A DNA stretch of 10,243 bases from Sphingobacterium sp. UBA6711 (GTDB lineage: Bacteria > Bacteroidota > Bacteroidia > Sphingobacteriales > Sphingobacteriaceae), in the NCBI GenBank assembly GCA_002454415.1, contig DKIT01000123.1, positions 11,425-21,667 of the forward strand, written 5' to 3'. This document shows positions 1 to 7,300 of this stretch, one piece after another; positions within the stretch are counted from its first letter, which is position 1; each line of letters opens with the position of its first letter. A program made the position numbers and the translations under genes. Below the pieces are notes generated by a model. It was not told the DNA's origin. It saw nothing but the letters and a program-made list of their open reading frames with translations, and made no database searches.

Positions 1-281
1 TTATCCCGTTCGAATCAGATAATGATATTACTGACATGCTCCAATCACTTCCAATCCATAAGTATTTTGTGGGTGAGGAGTATAAAATGATAGATTTTTC
101 GGGTAGAGATTATTGCATTTCAGATGGAATCGAAATTGTTTACACCAAAAATAAGAATCGGTTCTCAAGTCACTCTCTTCGAAAAATTGTAAGTCAGCGG
201 GAGGCAGAAAAGAAAGATGAAAATTTTAGCGCGGGCCTGGTACGTCATTCTAGCAATTCTCTCTCGTCCACGACAAGATAG
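1..281 (+). CDS. 3' end of an unrecognised protein (partial, runs in from the left edge)
   Basis: The frame is open from the first complete codon at position 3 to a TAG at 279-281, so this is probably the C-terminal part of a gene starting outside the window. An internal ATG at 36 would give 81 residues but is not a convincing start. About 93 residues are visible. The first two thirds look protein-like, with mixed hydrophobic and charged residues including VGEEYKMIDF and DGIEIVYTKNKN. The last 25 or so are polar, rich in Ser, Lys and Arg, and probably disordered. I recognise no family, catalytic motif or membrane segment. The next gene on the same strand starts 36 nt after the stop, so the two could be co-transcribed. 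The piece could also be a decayed gene end. Confidence 0.45.
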   Translation, partial: IPFESDNDITDMLQSLPIHKYFVGEEYKMIDFSGRDYCISDGIEIVYTKNKNRFSSHSLRKIVSQREAEKKDENFSAGLVRHSSNSLSSTTR

Positions 282-317
282 TGACCAAGCGTAGGCCTGG
301 AAATAATATCCCCGTTT

Positions 318-710
318 ATGGAAAAAGTCAATATCGGTATTATTACGCCTATACGGAAGCTTCGCTTTGCTTATCGGACAATTTTTTCTGAGCATATACA
401 AAGCCCTGCAAGAATTGTCATTGAGGGTCCCTCCATTGAATCTATTAGCAGCAATTCATGCTTGAGCAAGGCGGAGTTGCTGTTGCTTGATTATCGTTTG
501 GTGTACAAAAATACTGCTCTTTTTTTTTCTCTGACTAACAGCTATTTTACGTCAAGTCCTATTTTCCTTCTTGTCAATCAAAACGAATTCAGCGAGGCTC
601 AACGCTGCAAAGCTTACGTACATCTATTTGTAACACCAGATTCTGATATTATGGAGCTTTTTTCGCAAATAAGAAATTTTCCCAAAAGTGCTCTCCTACA
701 ATCTCGCTAG
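318..710 (+). CDS. Stand-alone degenerate receiver (pseudo-receiver) protein
   Basis: This 130-residue protein follows the plan of a NarL/FixJ-type receiver domain. Beta-1 is VNIGII (4-9), followed by a helix resembling the FRxGLRTIL stretch of such regulators (RFAYRTIF, 16-23). LLLLDYRL (54-61) places Asp58 where the phosphoacceptor normally lies, PIFLLVNQ resembles beta-4, and SDIMELFSQI resembles the last helix. Key residues are missing: the acidic pair after beta-1 is Thr10-Pro11, the switch Ser/Thr after beta-4 is not evident, and the beta-5 lysine appears lost (HLFVTPD). No DNA-binding or other output domain follows. Asp58 is therefore unlikely to be phosphorylated normally, and a protein-binding or decoy role is possible. 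The fold assignment is by pattern only. No kinase gene is adjacent; the hybrid kinase lies about 3.6 kb away on the other strand. Confidence 0.6.
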   Translation: MEKVNIGIITPIRKLRFAYRTIFSEHIQSPARIVIEGPSIESISSNSCLSKAELLLLDYRLVYKNTALFFSLTNSYFTSSPIFLLVNQNEFSEAQRCKAYVHLFVTPDSDIMELFSQIRNFPKSALLQSR

Positions 711-847
711 TGGTTTTTGATTCCACTTACACAATTAATATATACCAGTTATATACATCAAAATCAAGTATATAAATAATAAAAGAAGGAGCTATCCAGT
801 CCTTAGTTATATTTAAAAAGAAATTTTATTCACTTGCAGATGAAATA

Positions 848-892
848 CGTGACACATCTAGGTATAAATTACGTCACGGTAATATATACCTA
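848..892 (+). promoter_or_regulatory. Candidate structured leader or operator: hairpin with pseudoknot-capable loop
   Basis: TAGGTATA (859-866) pairs perfectly with TATACCTA (885-892). After one A-A mismatch the stem continues with ATTAC (868-872) against GTAAT (879-883), leaving the hexaloop GTCACG (873-878). That loop is the exact reverse complement of CGTGAC at 848-853, five bases upstream of the stem, so an H-type pseudoknot could form in a plus-strand RNA. The element lies 96 nt before the lipoprotein ATG. No U-run follows, so it is not an ordinary terminator. It could instead be a DNA operator with nested inverted repeats. Transcription across it has not been shown. Confidence 0.4.
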
Positions 893-988
893 AAAACCAA
901 TGGAAATAACGCTGAATTTAATACAAGTGGCAAACGATTTGAATGAAGATTCTGTTATTTAAATATTCTCACTTAACAAGTAAATATT

Positions 989-1459
989 ATGATATTAAAC
1001 AAAACATTATGGGCTTCTTTAGCCACAGTAGCGGTCATAGCTTCCTGTAATAATCAAACACCACAGGAAAAAGCGGCCGACAGTATGGAGCACGCAGAAG
1101 AGAAAGCTGCCAAGGCCACGGAAGAAGCAATAGAAACTTCTGAAGATGCTGCAACGAAAGATGCAGAAGCTGTTGTTTATTCCAATAAGGCGGCTGCAAA
1201 TGCAGCGATTGCGTCAGTGACTGCGCCGACATTGTCCAATGATAAGGCCAAAGACCTATACAAAAAGCTAGGTAAAACATGGGTAGACCGCATTAATGCC
1301 GAATCGCCAGAGAAAGCGTTAGATAAGGAAAAGGCTATATTGGACATCAAAAATGAAATAGACAAAAACCTCGCTGAAGGGAAAATTTCTGCCGCGGATA
1401 AAGATAATATCATGAAATATCAATCCGATTGTCTCTCCGCAATCAAAGCTGCTATTTAG
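989..1459 (+). CDS. Small Ala/Glu/Lys-rich lipoprotein of unknown function
   Basis: This 156-residue protein begins with a lipoprotein signal peptide: a short n-region with Lys5, a hydrophobic stretch (LWASLATVAVIAS) and the lipobox I17-A18-S19-C20. Signal peptidase II would be expected to cleave before Cys20, leaving a lipid-anchored protein in the cell envelope. Residues 24-80 are rich in Ala, Glu and Lys and probably form a long amphipathic or coiled helix. Residues 83-156 (TLSNDKAKDLYKKLGKTWVDRI to the end) look like a small helical domain. I recognise no enzymatic motif. The gene appears monocistronic, with a 278-nt leader carrying a strong inverted repeat and a hairpin terminator just downstream. 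The start is fixed by the signal peptide; the leader is A/T-rich without a clear Shine-Dalgarno site. The function is unknown. Confidence 0.85.
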   Translation: MILNKTLWASLATVAVIASCNNQTPQEKAADSMEHAEEKAAKATEEAIETSEDAATKDAEAVVYSNKAAANAAIASVTAPTLSNDKAKDLYKKLGKTWVDRINAESPEKALDKEKAILDIKNEIDKNLAEGKISAADKDNIMKYQSDCLSAIKAAI

Positions 1460-1481
1460 TGCATTAAACTTAGCATATTGC

Positions 1482-1531
1482 AAAAGGGATATCTTGTGAT
1501 CTCGAAGCGAATCAGGAGATATCCACTTTTT
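1482..1531. terminator. Long hairpin terminator, probably bidirectional
   Basis: AAAAG-GGATATCT (1482-1494) pairs with AGATATCC-A-CTTTT (1517-1530) apart from one bulged A. Inside it TGAT/ATCA and TCG/CGA continue the stem around a three-base loop, AAG. The T-run at 1527-1531 serves the plus-strand lipoprotein gene, which ends 22 nt upstream. The A-run at 1482-1485 gives a short U tract for minus-strand transcripts from the DUF202 gene, which ends at 1632. Confidence 0.75.
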
Positions 1532-1631
1532 AAAAGAAAACCTTATAAGAAATCAAACGAATCAAGTCAAACCTTCCATCACCAAGATGGACATTATAAT
1601 TGGCCAACTTTCTGGTGACAAATGATTTAAC

Positions 1632-2015
1632 CTAGAAGCTGTCTATCAGATACCAACCAAGCAATAGCCCGATAACCAATATACAGACTGCAATCATTGC
1701 AATACCATATGATCCAGATGTGAAAGATTCTTCTTCAATTTGTTTGGCAACCTTTCTATATTTCATATAGGCCAAAACGACCGTCATTGAACCAATAATA
1801 ACAACGGCAACACCGACAATGCCTGAATATTCATGCTCAATTTCCAGTTGTTTTTGAGGGTTAAGCATCAGGGACACTTGTTGTATGAAAAGCGAAAATT
1901 TCACGACAACAAAACCGAAGCCCATAATGCCGAGGCTCGCTGTTATCCATGCCAAAAATGTGCGCTCATTCGCTAGGTGGTCATTAATCTTTTTTGAATT
2001 ATATTTTTCTATCAT
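1632..2015 (-). CDS. DUF202 (YidH-like) inner-membrane protein
   Basis: This 127-residue protein carries the DUF202 signature near its N-terminus: DHLANERTFLAWI at residues 12-24, followed by the hydrophobic ASLGIMGFGFVVVKF. Three membrane segments are visible at about 20-47, 65-84 and 104-124, with a basic cytoplasmic-type loop YMKYRKVAKQ after the second. The length is typical of the family. DUF202 proteins are small membrane proteins without a well-defined biochemical role, so no specific function is claimed. The gene converges on the lipoprotein gene and shares the hairpin region between them. Its upstream neighbour is divergent, so it is probably transcribed alone. I see no clear promoter. 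Confidence 0.85.
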   Translation of the reverse strand: MIEKYNSKKINDHLANERTFLAWITASLGIMGFGFVVVKFSLFIQQVSLMLNPQKQLEIEHEYSGIVGVAVVIIGSMTVVLAYMKYRKVAKQIEEESFTSGSYGIAMIAVCILVIGLLLGWYLIDSF

Positions 2016-2079
2016 ATTCCGCTTTATAATAAAATACTACCGTTTGGCTACTATAAAAAATAATTTCAGTAACTCGATG

Positions 2080-2131
2080 AAATAAACCACAATATGGGTG
2101 ACTTTGTTTAAATAAAACACATTCTATGGGT
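2080..2131. repeat. Imperfect direct repeat (possible tandem protein-binding sites)
   Basis: AAATAAACCACAATATGGGT (2080-2099) recurs as AAATAAA-ACACA-TTCT-ATGGGT (2110-2131). The copies differ by one substitution and a small insertion and start 30 bp apart. They lie between the divergent DUF202 and glycosyltransferase genes, about 65-95 bp before the DUF202 start. A roughly three-helical-turn spacing would suit paired binding of a regulator, but this is only inferred. Confidence 0.35.
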
Positions 2132-2139
2132 TTATTTTT

Positions 2140-2280
2140 ATGGAAAAAATACGTAAACGTACTGTTTTTTTACTGTGCAGTTTTCCCGGTATACGTTATT
2201 TCATTCAAAAACTACGGTTAAAACTATATTGCGAGCTTTTGGGTATAGCTTTTGATCTTAAAAATGAAAAAAATGTATAA
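2140..2280 (+). CDS. Possible 46-residue basic peptide
   Basis: An ATG at 2140 opens a 46-codon frame ending in TAA at 2278-2280. The peptide starts MEKIRKRTVFLLCSFPG and is basic and moderately hydrophobic. I know no homologue. Its stop lies 17 nt inside the next short frame, as seen in translationally coupled genes. No Shine-Dalgarno site is evident. In DNA this AT-rich, frames of this length occur by chance, so it may be only part of the leader of the glycosyltransferase gene. Confidence 0.22.
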   Translation: MEKIRKRTVFLLCSFPGIRYFIQKLRLKLYCELLGIAFDLKNEKNV

Positions 2281-2419
2281 CCTCAATAGTAATACTAATA
2301 TGGAAAATATAGATCAAAATGCAAAGAAAATGGGACTAGAAAGAGGGTACTATTTGTTATTAATGGCAATTCTAGACATTCCAGTAAAAAATAAAAACAA
2401 AAATACTAAGGAAGATTAA
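2264..2419 (+). CDS. Possible 51-residue leader peptide directly before the glycosyltransferase
   Basis: The frame runs from ATG 2264 (alternative ATG 2300, 39 residues) to TAA 2417-2419, ending 5 nt before the glycosyltransferase ATG at 2425. The peptide has a short hydrophobic core, GYYLLLMAILDIPV, and a Lys/Asn-rich tail. It resembles no family I know. An AAGGA-like site at 2408-2412 lies near its end and could help initiation at 2425. The tight spacing suggests translational coupling if it is real, but composition and length do not exclude chance. Confidence 0.28.
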   Translation: MKKMYNLNSNTNMENIDQNAKKMGLERGYYLLLMAILDIPVKNKNKNTKED

Positions 2420-2424
2420 ATCGT

Positions 2425-3606
2425 ATGAAGAAAATAGCAATTATAAGTACTTGTCCTCCTCAAGAATGTGGATTGGCAACTTTCACCAAAGATCTTAAAG
2501 GTGGAATGGAACTTGATCCTGAAGTTATTGTAAATATCATCGCAGTATCTAAGTTTGGTAAAGAGGAATTTGACCAATCGGTACGATTTGTTATCGATAA
2601 AGAAAGATTGGATAGCTACATCCAAGCAGCACGTATAATAAATGAGGAATATGATTATTGTATTATTCAGCACGAATATGGTATTTTTGGTGGAGCAGAT
2701 GGAATTTTTATCACTCAACTGATTAATAATCTGACCACACCGCTATTGACGATTTTTCACACCATTCTCCAATCACCTTCATTACAACAAAAGGAGATTA
2801 TGGATAAACTATTAGATAAATCGCAGGCTGTAGTAAGCTTATCGCCAAAAGGTTCAGAATTGTTGATTAATTTATTTCCGGACAAAGATCATAGCAAAAT
2901 TAAGGTCATACCACATGGAGTTCCACAATTTGACTATAATCAGGGATTGGCAAAATACAGACTTGGGCTGCAGAACAACTTTGTACTAATGACCTTTGGG
3001 CTTATCGGAAGAAGCAAAGGATTGGAGTATGCGATCCAATCGTTAGCAGATTTGGATTTACCTAACTTTAAATATTTGATAGTTGGAAAAACTCACCCTA
3101 ATGTACTGGCTCATGAGGGAGAATCATACCGCTATGAATTGCAAAATTTAGTTAGCCGTCTAAATTTAGAGGATAAGGTCGTATTTGTTGATGAGTTTCT
3201 AACGGACGAACAACTGAAGGAATATTTAACAGCTTGTGATTCTTACCTATCCCCTTATCCCCATGAACAGCAGATAAGCAGTGGCACATTATCATTCGCT
3301 GTTGGCGCTGGGGCAGCAGTTATTTCGACCCCCTATTGGCATGCGAAAGATTTACTGAAAGATGATCGCGGTATCATTACCCCTTTCAATGATATAAAGG
3401 CGATGGGTGAAAATATTAAGCTTCTATATCGCTCACGCAGGCTCCTTGCCTGGCACCGTTTTAAGGCAAGAAGCTATGGCGAGCAAACGACCTGGAATCG
3501 TATTGCGAAGATTTATACTGATCTTCTCTCAAACTTGGCAACCCCAGTACGTTCACTTGTTGATTATGAAAAATACGTCTCATTCGATTTAAAAAGGGAA
3601 GCATAA
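2425..3606 (+). CDS. Family 4 glycosyltransferase (GT-B fold)
   Basis: This 393-residue cytoplasmic protein is expected to transfer a sugar from an activated donor; donor and acceptor cannot be read from the sequence. The N-terminal Rossmann half starts KKIAIISTCPPQECGLATFT (2-21), with the CPPxECG motif of a distinct GT4 subgroup, then QHEYGIFGG (82-90). The C-terminal half has VIPHGV (161-166), FGLIGRSKGLEYAI (191-204) around the donor site, and SSGTLSFAVGAGAAVISTPYW (285-305). The classical E-x7-E pair of GT4 enzymes is replaced here by Gln283 and Phe291. As I recall this is usual for the SSGTL/STPYWHA subgroup, so it need not mean inactivity. The length is complete. In related genomes such genes often sit near GH130 mannoside phosphorylase genes, but none is present here. 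No signal peptide or membrane segment is seen. A hairpin follows the stop. Confidence 0.85.
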   Translation: MKKIAIISTCPPQECGLATFTKDLKGGMELDPEVIVNIIAVSKFGKEEFDQSVRFVIDKERLDSYIQAARIINEEYDYCIIQHEYGIFGGADGIFITQLINNLTTPLLTIFHTILQSPSLQQKEIMDKLLDKSQAVVSLSPKGSELLINLFPDKDHSKIKVIPHGVPQFDYNQGLAKYRLGLQNNFVLMTFGLIGRSKGLEYAIQSLADLDLPNFKYLIVGKTHPNVLAHEGESYRYELQNLVSRLNLEDKVVFVDEFLTDEQLKEYLTACDSYLSPYPHEQQISSGTLSFAVGAGAAVISTPYWHAKDLLKDDRGIITPFNDIKAMGENIKLLYRSRRLLAWHRFKARSYGEQTTWNRIAKIYTDLLSNLATPVRSLVDYEKYVSFDLKREA

Positions 3607-3613
3607 CAGACCA

Positions 3614-3633
3614 AGTCCCTCTGTTGAGGGACT
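3614..3633. terminator. Perfect 8-bp hairpin between convergent genes
   Basis: AGTCCCTC (3614-3621) and GAGGGACT (3626-3633) form a perfect stem with a TGTT tetraloop, starting 8 nt after the glycosyltransferase stop. It sits between that gene and the convergent SRPBCC gene, as expected of a transcription end. Neither strand has a real U-run after the stem (plus side GTATTG), so it may act weakly, bidirectionally, or as a 3'-end stabiliser. Confidence 0.55.
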
Positions 3634-3696
3634 GTATTGAAAAGATAAGCCTAGTTGCATTTTGGTCGTAAAAAGCTGAGCCATAACAGCAGGAAA

Positions 3697-4173
3697 CTAT
3701 CCTCGAGCAGACTCACTATTAAACATCTGGTCCAAAATATGAAAACGATACGAAAAAATATGCTGAAGCTTCTGTTTGACAATTAAGCGGTGAAAAAAAC
3801 GTCCTAATATGCCAAAGGGCAACGCATAGTCAATAGTATCCCGTATAAGGACACCATCATCGTTTGGTATAAATTCATGAAAATGCTTCCAGTATCTATA
3901 AGGGCCTTGCAACTGAAAATCGGTAAAGCTCTTTTTTTCTTCAACCTGTGTGATCATAGTTTTCCATTTCACAGGGATTCTCAGTAGCGGTGAAACAAAA
4001 TACTCGATAATCATTCCTTCAAAAATGTGTGGCTCTATTCCTTTCGAAATTACTGTAAAACGCATATCTTTCGGAGTTATCTTTGAAAGATTAAACGGGG
4101 AAGAGAAAAAACTCCATGCTGTATCTATATCACAATACAATTGCTGCTCTCTAGCTATTTTATATATTTTCAT
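3697..4173 (-). CDS. SRPBCC (START-like) fold protein
   Basis: This 158-residue protein follows the SRPBCC pattern common in bacterial proteins of 140-165 residues. It has an N-terminal strand and helix with AWSFFSSPFNLSKITP (19-34), then VSPLLRIPVKWKTMITQVEEKKSF (60-83), the conserved QGPYRYWKHFHEF (89-101), a strand pair ending RDTIDYALPFGILGRFFHRLIV (111-132), and a long C-terminal helix that would cover the cavity. Such proteins bind small hydrophobic ligands or act as cyclases or lipid carriers; the ligand here is unknown and no catalytic residue can be named. There is no signal peptide, so it is probably cytoplasmic. It lies 169 nt downstream of the hybrid kinase on the same strand, with an inverted repeat between them, so separate transcription is more likely than a shared operon. 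Confidence 0.8.
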   Translation of the reverse strand: MKIYKIAREQQLYCDIDTAWSFFSSPFNLSKITPKDMRFTVISKGIEPHIFEGMIIEYFVSPLLRIPVKWKTMITQVEEKKSFTDFQLQGPYRYWKHFHEFIPNDDGVLIRDTIDYALPFGILGRFFHRLIVKQKLQHIFSYRFHILDQMFNSESARG

Positions 4174-4231
4174 TTGATTATTTTCGATTACTTACTTAAA
4201 TTTTATGCCATAGTTATATAAACTTATAATA

Positions 4232-4265
4232 TTTACTTATCTTAGGATACCTTGTAATAAGTAAA
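4232..4265. repeat. Inverted repeat between kinase and SRPBCC genes
   Basis: TTTACTTAT (4232-4240) is the exact reverse complement of ATAAGTAAA (4257-4265). An inner AGG/CCT pair (4244-4246 and 4250-4252) closes an ATA loop. It lies 78 nt downstream of the kinase stop and 59 nt upstream of the SRPBCC start on the minus strand. No U-run follows, so it may be a weak terminator for the kinase transcript or an operator for SRPBCC. Confidence 0.4.
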
Positions 4266-4342
4266 GGCGCAGTTAATGATCAATCCAGATCATCGTTAAA
4301 ACCACAAGATATTAAATCAATTAGGATCTTTTGAAAGGATAT

Positions 4343-7300
4343 TTACGGAGTTGGTATATTCAGCCACTTGATGAGTGTTTCGCGTAACGTATTTTCTATA
4401 ATTGGTTTGACTAAGAAGTCGTCCATCCCGGACTCTAAACATTTTTCTCTTTCTCCTTTGATATTTCCGGCGGTCAGGGCTATAATTGGCGTATGTGCTG
4501 AAACTTCTTCCCTCCGGATTGACCGGGCCACCTCATAACCATTCAATTTTGGCATTTGTATATCAGTCAATACCAGATCGGGATGTTTTTCATGAAATAA
4601 CGCTAAGCCCTGAAAGCCATCTATCGCTTCAAAAATTTCAACTTCCGCTATTATATTTAAAATAATTGTCCTCGCCAAAAACATATTAAACTCATTATCC
4701 TCGATGATCAAAATTTTAAAGCGATTTCGCGCTGCTTCTGCTATGGCAGATGGCGGAGGTAATAGCTTTTCTTGAACAGATTTGGATAATGCATCATACA
4801 AATCATTCACTTTCATGGGCTTAAAAAGCCATGTTGTAAGGCCCATCATTTTAACTTGTTCAACTAACTCGCTTTCATCTCTGCCAAACAGTGGAATAAT
4901 TGGCAGTCTATAATGCTCATTAAAAATTTTTTCATTTAATTTTTTTATAGTTTCAATACCATTCATAATTGGTATATCATTGTCTATTATGAGTATATCA
5001 AATTGACCTTCCCTTCTTAATAACTGCAGCGCCTCCAAACCATTTTTTACAGGTGTTACTTCCACCCCCTTTCGGGACAGCATATTTACGATGAATTGGC
5101 TCTCCGAATCGTCTTCGACAACAATAACCGCATGCTTTATCTCATTAAGTATATTCCAATCTTTCGACATTTGCCAAGTAGCTTTTAAGCTAATATCAAA
5201 GAAAAATTGACTACCCACTCCAAGGGTGCTTTCCAACTTCAACTCACTTCCCATCATCTTAAGTAGTTTATTTGAGATTGTTAATCCCAAACCTGTTCCC
5301 CCATATCTTTTGGTTGTGGATGTATCTTCCTGAGAAAAGGCATCAAATATCTTTTCTTGTTTGTCGGCTTTAATTCCTATCCCCGTATCTTTAACGCTAA
5401 AACGCAAAACAGCTCTTTCAGATTCATGAGATAATAATGAAACCCCCAACGTGACTTTTCCCTTTTCGGTAAATTTTACCGCATTGCTCAGTAAATTCAT
5501 CAATACTTGCTTAATACGCAGCGCATCTATCCAAATAGAATGTGGTACATCGGTAGCAATATCTATTTCAAAGTCCAGCTTTTTAGCGTTTATCTGAACG
5601 TTAAGAAAGTTTGTTACTTGCATAACCAATTCATAAAGATCATTCTTGTCAACATCTAAGTCTAACTTGCCTGCTTCAATTTTGGAGAAGTCTAAAATAT
5701 CATTGATAATTCCAAGCAATAGGTTGGCCGACTGATCAACAATTGAAATATATTCGCGCTGCGTAACATCCAAAGCTGTTCTAGTCAAGAGATCTGTAAA
5801 ACCAATTATTCCATTCAATGGTGTTCGAATTTCATGGCTCATATTAGCCAAGAATTCTGATTTTGCAACACTTCCCTGTTCCGCCAATAACTTGGCTTTC
5901 TCAAGCTCTTCTCTTTGATGGGCAATTTTACTGATATCAGTCGCTACGCCTAAATAACCAACGATATTACCTTCATTATCGCGAATTACGGTCACCGCCA
6001 AAGATACATGAACCAGTGTATCATCTTTTTTCACATAGGTCCATTCTCGTTGTTCAGCCCCATAAAGTTCCGGCTTTTCTACAAGTATGCGGAAACCTGA
6101 GACTTCGCCACCTAATTCTGCTCCAAGTTCTTTAGCCCTGAGTACAAGTTCATGTTCTATATGAAAACTTATAGGACTGATTTTTCCTATAACTTCCTCC
6201 GCATTGTATCCCAATAGGTTTTCTGCCCCTTTATTAAAGAGAGTAATTATCCCATCAATGTCTGTAACGATAATACATACAGCTGAGGTCGCATGGAAAA
6301 CATCCTCAAGAAGTTTTTTAGATTTGGATGACTCGGCTTCGCTGCGTTTTCGTTTATCAATATCCTGAAATGTTCCGTACAAACGAACACATCTATTATT
6401 TACAAAATCAGCATTTCCTAGCGCTCTTACCCAGATATCTTGCCCCATATAAGTAACAATTTCCAACTCAAGATCCCAGGGATTTCCTGTAGCTATCGTA
6501 TGATCAATAGCCTTTTGAATTTTAGTCCTGCTTATTCCTTCCTTATAAAAACTCAGTGCTGATTCTAGAGTTGGTTTAAAATCTATTGGTACCTCGTGGA
6601 TTTCCTTGGTCATATCTGACCAAGAAATATTACCGTCCTCTAAACAATACTCCCATCCTCCGATGCGTGCTACGCGGCTCGTCCGCTCCAGCATTGCCTG
6701 TGTATTCTTTAAATGTTTTTCTAAGTAATGTTGTTCTGTAATATCAACCGCATTACCTATAACATATGGATTCTTATCGCCCCTATTTTGCAGAATATTA
6801 TTAAACATCCAAATACGCATATCACCAGAACGCGTTGTGGTACGCATTTCGCCCTTCATGGTACCACGGCTTGCGATTTCACTCAAATAAAACTTTAGAT
6901 TATCATGTGCTTCGACAGGAACGACGTCAAAGAGTGATAGTTTTTCTAACGCCGCCCTGCTATAACCCAATATTTTCGCACCTGCCTCGTTTACTGTCAA
7001 TAGTTTTCCCTGTAGATCATGCGTACACATTAAGCCTTGCGAATTATCAAAAAAAGCCTTTAGCTTTTCTTCGCTTTCTTTATACTTGCCTTTCTCTTTT
7101 CTATTGACAATCAGAGCTACAGCTTCATCGCGTAGCAATGCAAGTACGCGTTTCTGGTCTACTGTCAGCTCTTTAGGGACGCTGTCGATAACACATAATG
7201 TACCTAACGCGTATCCATTAGGATCGATTAGTGGCATACCAGCATAGTATCGAATGTGTGGAGAGGATGTAACAAGCTGGTTATCTTTAAAACGATCATC

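Larger units (their letters stand above)
2016..2424. other. Divergent intergenic region with repeats and two possible tiny ORFs
   Basis: This 409-nt region separates the divergent DUF202 and glycosyltransferase genes, so it should hold promoters for both. No convincing TTTG/TAnnTTTG pair was found on either strand. It contains an imperfect direct repeat (2080-2131), a small palindrome TACGTAAACGTA (2150-2161) and two overlapping short plus-strand reading frames described separately. No RNA gene or mobile element is apparent. Confidence 0.6.

Noticed and set aside
234..300. GGCCTGG direct repeat at 234-240 and 294-300
   Set aside because: Seven bases only, with no similarity in the flanks and no mobile-element feature.
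165..401. Minus-strand 78-codon frame overlapping the first two plus-strand genes
   Set aside because: It spans the end of one gene and the start of the next in antisense, has no family resemblance, and its composition fits a shadow of real genes.
786..804. AAGGA/TCCTT stem as terminator of the receiver-like gene
   Set aside because: Five base pairs with a nine-base loop and no following T-run, 76 nt past the stop; too weak to call.
840..962. Two mini ORFs with ATG (840-893, 17 codons; 900-962, 20 codons) in the lipoprotein leader
   Set aside because: Too short to support and without ribosome-binding signals; they overlap the structured element and the start-less frame.
938..970. TTTG (938-941) with TATTCTC as a promoter for the lipoprotein gene
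   Set aside because: The downstream box matches TAnnTTTG poorly, so it does not stand out from the AT-rich background.
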